Assembly (NCBI GenBank): GCA_041178545.1 | Contig: JBEGVB010000112.1 | Location: forward strand, 1 to 13,980 | Reading direction: 5' to 3' | DNA from: JBEATZ01 sp041178545 | Lineage (GTDB): Bacteria > Planctomycetota > UBA1135 > UBA2386 | DNA length: 13,980 nucleotides | Part shown: positions 11,385 through 13,980 of the stretch, one piece after another | How the letters are laid out: each line of letters opens with the position of its first letter | How positions within the stretch are numbered: the first letter of the stretch is position 1 | Notes under the pieces: model-generated | What the model was told of the DNA's origin: nothing | Database searches by the model: none | The model's input: the letters and a program-made list of their open reading frames with translations, nothing else | Made by a program: the position numbers and the translations under genes

Positions 11385-13980
11385 TCAGGCGCGCTGGATC
11401 GACTCGGCCCCGGTGATCTGCAGCAGTTCCTCGATCCCGAGCGCCTTGTCGAAACGCACCCCGAACCGGGTGCAGTTGGTCCATGCGAGGCTGGCCTCGA
11501 CCTCGACGCCACCCACTTCCATGCCGAACCGCTGGGTCGTCGGCGGCCCGGACTGTTCCCAGCGGATCGCCGCGCCGCCCTCGTTGAGGTCGAGCAGCCG
11601 CGCCGCCACGACCTCGTTGCCGAGGCGCAAGGAAGCAGCCACGTCCACCAGGGGGCGCGCAACGCGCCGGCGGTTGGCAACCATCTCCACCACGCCTTGG
11701 CGCGTCAGGCGCACGATGTCGCCGTCACGCAGCCTCGAGACCGCACCGGCTGCCCCGACGATTGCAGGTAGGTTGTGCTCACGGGCCTGGATGGCTGCAT
11801 GTGACAGCCAGCCACCGATCTCGGTCACCAGACCACCTGCACGCCGGAAGGCAACCATCCAGCAGGGGTCGGTGCAGCGTGCGACGAGGATCTCACCGGG
11901 TTGCAGCCGGTCCAGGTCCGACGCGGAGTGGAGCACGCGGACCACGCCGACCACCTCGCGGTCGCCCGCGACGCGAGCCCCGCGCAGGCTGCCGGGCGGC
12001 AGTGCCGGCAGCGGCTGCTGTTCGCCGATCCACTGCAACGCGGCAGGAGTGACTTCCTCTGGCATGGGCACCGCGAGCAGCCAACGGCGCTGGGTGGCAC
12101 GGCGCGTCGCGAGGGCCATGGCGCTGGCGGCGAACCCCGTCTCCTGCAACTGGTCCACCTCGGCGAGGCCGAGGTCGAACACCGCGGTGCCGAGCCCGTG
12201 GCGGTTGCCCAGCTCGAGGAGCTGCAGGCGGAGCAGTTCGAGGTCGCGTGCAGCCGCGTGCTTGGCCTCCTCCTTGAGCTCCTGGAACCGACGCGCGCGA
12301 TCGACTTCCTTCCGCGCCAGCCAGGGCAACTCCGTGCGTGGTGTGGGCACCCCTGCAGGCTCCTCGCGGCCGCCGCTCGGGCATCCAGCCATTGCCAGCA
12401 CACGCTTGCGGTCCTCGCGGAAGCGCAACTCCGACAACTCGAAGTCCTTGGCGGCACGGTGCCCGAAGCCGGCGAGGAACCGCTCGACCCGCTGCGATGT
12501 GTCGAGACGGGAGCCGTCCGCGAGCTCTGCGAACGCGGTCTGGACCACCGTGTGCACACCGCGGCCGAGTTCACCCGCGGCGTCGAGGCCAGCGCGCTGG
12601 AGCCGCCTGCGTGCGGCACCGAGGTAGGCCTCTGCGGCCAGGTTGACCACGGAGGCCTCGACGTAGGTGCAGGTGAGGAACCGCTCGCGGGTCTCGCGGT
12701 GCAGCTCGTGCAGTTCTTGGGTGGAGAGTCGGCCGAGCTCGATGGCACGCAGCCGGACGGCACTGCGTTCGTGCTCGGGCAGGAACTGCTCGCGGAAGTG
12801 TGACGCGATGCGGTCCGCGGCCGAGCCCATGCGGAAGGCAGCCAGGGCCGAGGTGCCCAGCACCGAAGCCACGGCACGACGGTCGACGACGGTGCGCCCG
12901 AATGCACTGCGCACGACCGGCAGGGACGCATCGTGGTGCCGGTAGGAGATGCCCAGCCTGCGGGCCGCAAGGTCGACCGACCCGCCCGGGGCCCAGACCG
13001 CCTGCAGCAGCTGGAGGCTGTGGGTGGTCGGCTCGGGCAGCAGCGAGGCGTAGTCGTCGGTCGCGAATGCGACCTCGTCCGGTGCGCGGTCGGCACAGGC
13101 AGCAAGGAGTTCGGCACGTTCCTGCTCCCGCACGGCAACCGGGTCCTGGCCATGACCGGCGCGCCGCGTGATGTCGCGTGCCTGCAGCAGGTGGAACCTG
13201 CCGTCAGCGAGTGCCCACTCGATGTCCTGGGGGCCGCCGAACAGTTGCTCGACGCGGTGGCCGAGACGAAGCAGCTCGGAGCAGTCGAATGCGGCACGAG
13301 CCGTGCCGATGGGTTGCTGGTCGACGCGGCCGAAGCGGAGTTCCACCGCGTTCTCGGTGCCGGACACCAGGGCCTCACCGAGACCGTCCACGTACTCGAG
13401 CAGCATGCGGCCGCTGTGCGCAGGATCCTCCGTGAACAACACGCCGGCGTGGGCGGCAGGAACCATGGCCTGCACCACCACGCCACCGCTGCGACCTCGG
13501 TAGGAGGCGCGCACGGCTTGCACAGCAGCGACCAATCCTTCCTTGCGCACCCCGAGGATGGTGCGGAACTCACCCGCGTGGCTCTGTTCCGACCCGTCCT
13601 CGCCACAGGCGGAGCTGCGCACGGCCACCTCGTCGACGCGGAGTTCGTGGAACACGTGGTCCACGTCCACGTGGTCCAGCTGCCAACCCGGCGCGACCAC
13701 GAGGCCCTGCGGCACCGGGAACCCGGCACGCACCAGCATACCGAGGCGGTGCGCCTTGCCGCCGAGTTCGGGACGGTTGGCAGCCTCGGCGAGCCAGACG
13801 AGACCGTCCGTCAGCGGCATCGGTGGCGTGCGGACCTCGACCGTGCCCACGGCTGCACGGCGGACCAGCAGTACCTGCACGAGGTAGGCAAGCAGGCTCA
13901 CCAGCAAGTACAGCTGGGTGCCGCCGTTGCAGACCCATGCAAGTGCGCCGAGCAGGAGACCTGCGAGTGCTCCGCCGGGC
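11385..13980 (-). CDS. PEP-synthase/rifampin-phosphotransferase-like enzyme with C-terminal PilZ-like domain, 5' end outside the window
   Basis: Residues are counted from the TTG at 13907. Residues about 45-250 are a PPDK_N-type ATP-grasp domain: LGGKAHRLG at 48-56, VRSSACGEDG at 96-105, SHAGEF at 109-114, DIEWA at 228-232 and LQARDIT at 241-247. Residues about 260-635 are a long helical middle domain (FGHRAAKDFELSELRFRED, then KEEAKHAAARDLELLRLQ) like that of rifampin phosphotransferase. Residues about 650-745 are the swivelling phosphohistidine domain, with His703 in GGWLSHAAIQAREHNLPAI. The PEP-binding barrel of true PEP synthase is absent. Residues about 746-835 fit PilZ: RRVAR (747-751) and DLNEGG (773-778). 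The reaction is probably ATP-dependent pyrophosphoryl/phosphoryl transfer to an unknown substrate. An ATG at 13820 (811 residues) would suit the enzyme alone, but its GAGG is 14 bases away. The frame stays open to the edge and encodes a strongly hydrophobic stretch, so a longer membrane-linked protein is favoured. Confidence 0.85.
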   Translation of the reverse strand, partial: PGGALAGLLLGALAWVCNGGTQLYLLVSLLAYLVQVLLVRRAAVGTVEVRTPPMPLTDGLVWLAEAANRPELGGKAHRLGMLVRAGFPVPQGLVVAPGWQLDHVDVDHVFHELRVDEVAVRSSACGEDGSEQSHAGEFRTILGVRKEGLVAAVQAVRASYRGRSGGVVVQAMVPAAHAGVLFTEDPAHSGRMLLEYVDGLGEALVSGTENAVELRFGRVDQQPIGTARAAFDCSELLRLGHRVEQLFGGPQDIEWALADGRFHLLQARDITRRAGHGQDPVAVREQERAELLAACADRAPDEVAFATDDYASLLPEPTTHSLQLLQAVWAPGGSVDLAARRLGISYRHHDASLPVVRSAFGRTVVDRRAVASVLGTSALAAFRMGSAADRIASHFREQFLPEHERSAVRLRAIELGRLSTQELHELHRETRERFLTCTYVEASVVNLAAEAYLGAARRRLQRAGLDAAGELGRGVHTVVQTAFAELADGSRLDTSQRVERFLAGFGHRAAKDFELSELRFREDRKRVLAMAGCPSGGREEPAGVPTPRTELPWLARKEVDRARRFQELKEEAKHAAARDLELLRLQLLELGNRHGLGTAVFDLGLAEVDQLQETGFAASAMALATRRATQRRWLLAVPMPEEVTPAALQWIGEQQPLPALPPGSLRGARVAGDREVVGVVRVLHSASDLDRLQPGEILVARCTDPCWMVAFRRAGGLVTEIGGWLSHAAIQAREHNLPAIVGAAGAVSRLRDGDIVRLTRQGVVEMVANRRRVARPLVDVAASLRLGNEVVAARLLDLNEGGAAIRWEQSGPPTTQRFGMEVGGVEVEASLAWTNCTRFGVRFDKALGIEELLQITGAESIQRA

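Noticed and set aside
11385..13907. Assignment as phosphoenolpyruvate synthase
   Set aside because: The C-terminal PEP/pyruvate-binding barrel is missing. After the phosphohistidine domain the chain continues into a PilZ-like module, so the name would be misleading.
1..13980. CRISPR arrays, tRNA or rRNA genes, insertion sequences, attachment sites
   Set aside because: No regularly spaced repeats, cloverleaf-like sequences, rRNA-like stretches, transposase or integrase motifs were seen on either strand by eye. A covariance-model search would be needed to exclude small RNAs.

Overview
The window is very GC-rich, almost fully coding DNA from a Gram-negative-type bacterium. Several products carry signal peptides, there is a putative lipoprotein and a periplasmic binding protein, and short lineage-type secreted proteins recur: an M12B-like protease with an IPT/TIG domain, Gly-rich and Ala/Pro-rich tails, and a membrane-anchored beta-domain protein. 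This style is familiar from Planctomycetota, but that assignment is an inference. No RNA gene, insertion sequence, phage gene, CRISPR array or origin was seen. No gap between genes exceeds 300 bases.

Layout. At the left edge a plus-strand gene, cut at its 5' end (3-1013), encodes a protein with a helix-turn-helix-like segment and TPR-like repeats. It runs tail-to-tail into, and overlaps by 89 bases, a minus-strand pair: a hydantoinase B-family enzyme (1316-2899) followed by a small putative lipoprotein (925-1329), whose start overlaps the enzyme's end. Next, all on the minus strand, come a secreted helical protein with a poly-glycine tail (3003-3926), a secreted M12B-like zinc metalloprotease with an IPT/TIG domain (4207-6009) and an isocitrate/isopropylmalate-type dehydrogenase (6125-7216). 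Strong hairpins follow the Gly-rich gene and the dehydrogenase. A single plus-strand gene for a membrane-anchored protein (7331-8452) is divergent from the dehydrogenase.

The right part is about signalling. A PhnD-type periplasmic binding protein (10358-11257) and a hybrid sensor histidine kinase (8456-10354) lie 3 bases apart in that order. No ABC permease or ATPase is present, so the binding protein may act as the kinase's ligand receptor. Upstream of them, a large minus-strand gene (11385 to the right edge) encodes an ATP-dependent dikinase/phosphotransferase. It has a PEP-synthase-like ATP-grasp domain, a long helical middle domain and a phosphohistidine swivelling domain, arranged as in rifampin phosphotransferase. 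A PilZ-like domain (the family that often binds cyclic di-GMP) is added at the C-terminus, and a hydrophobic, probably membrane-embedded segment leads in at the N-terminus. That architecture is the most unusual item in the window.

Limits: all functions come from motif reading. Substrates of the dehydrogenase, the phosphotransferase and the binding protein cannot be read from the sequence. The two edge genes are incomplete.
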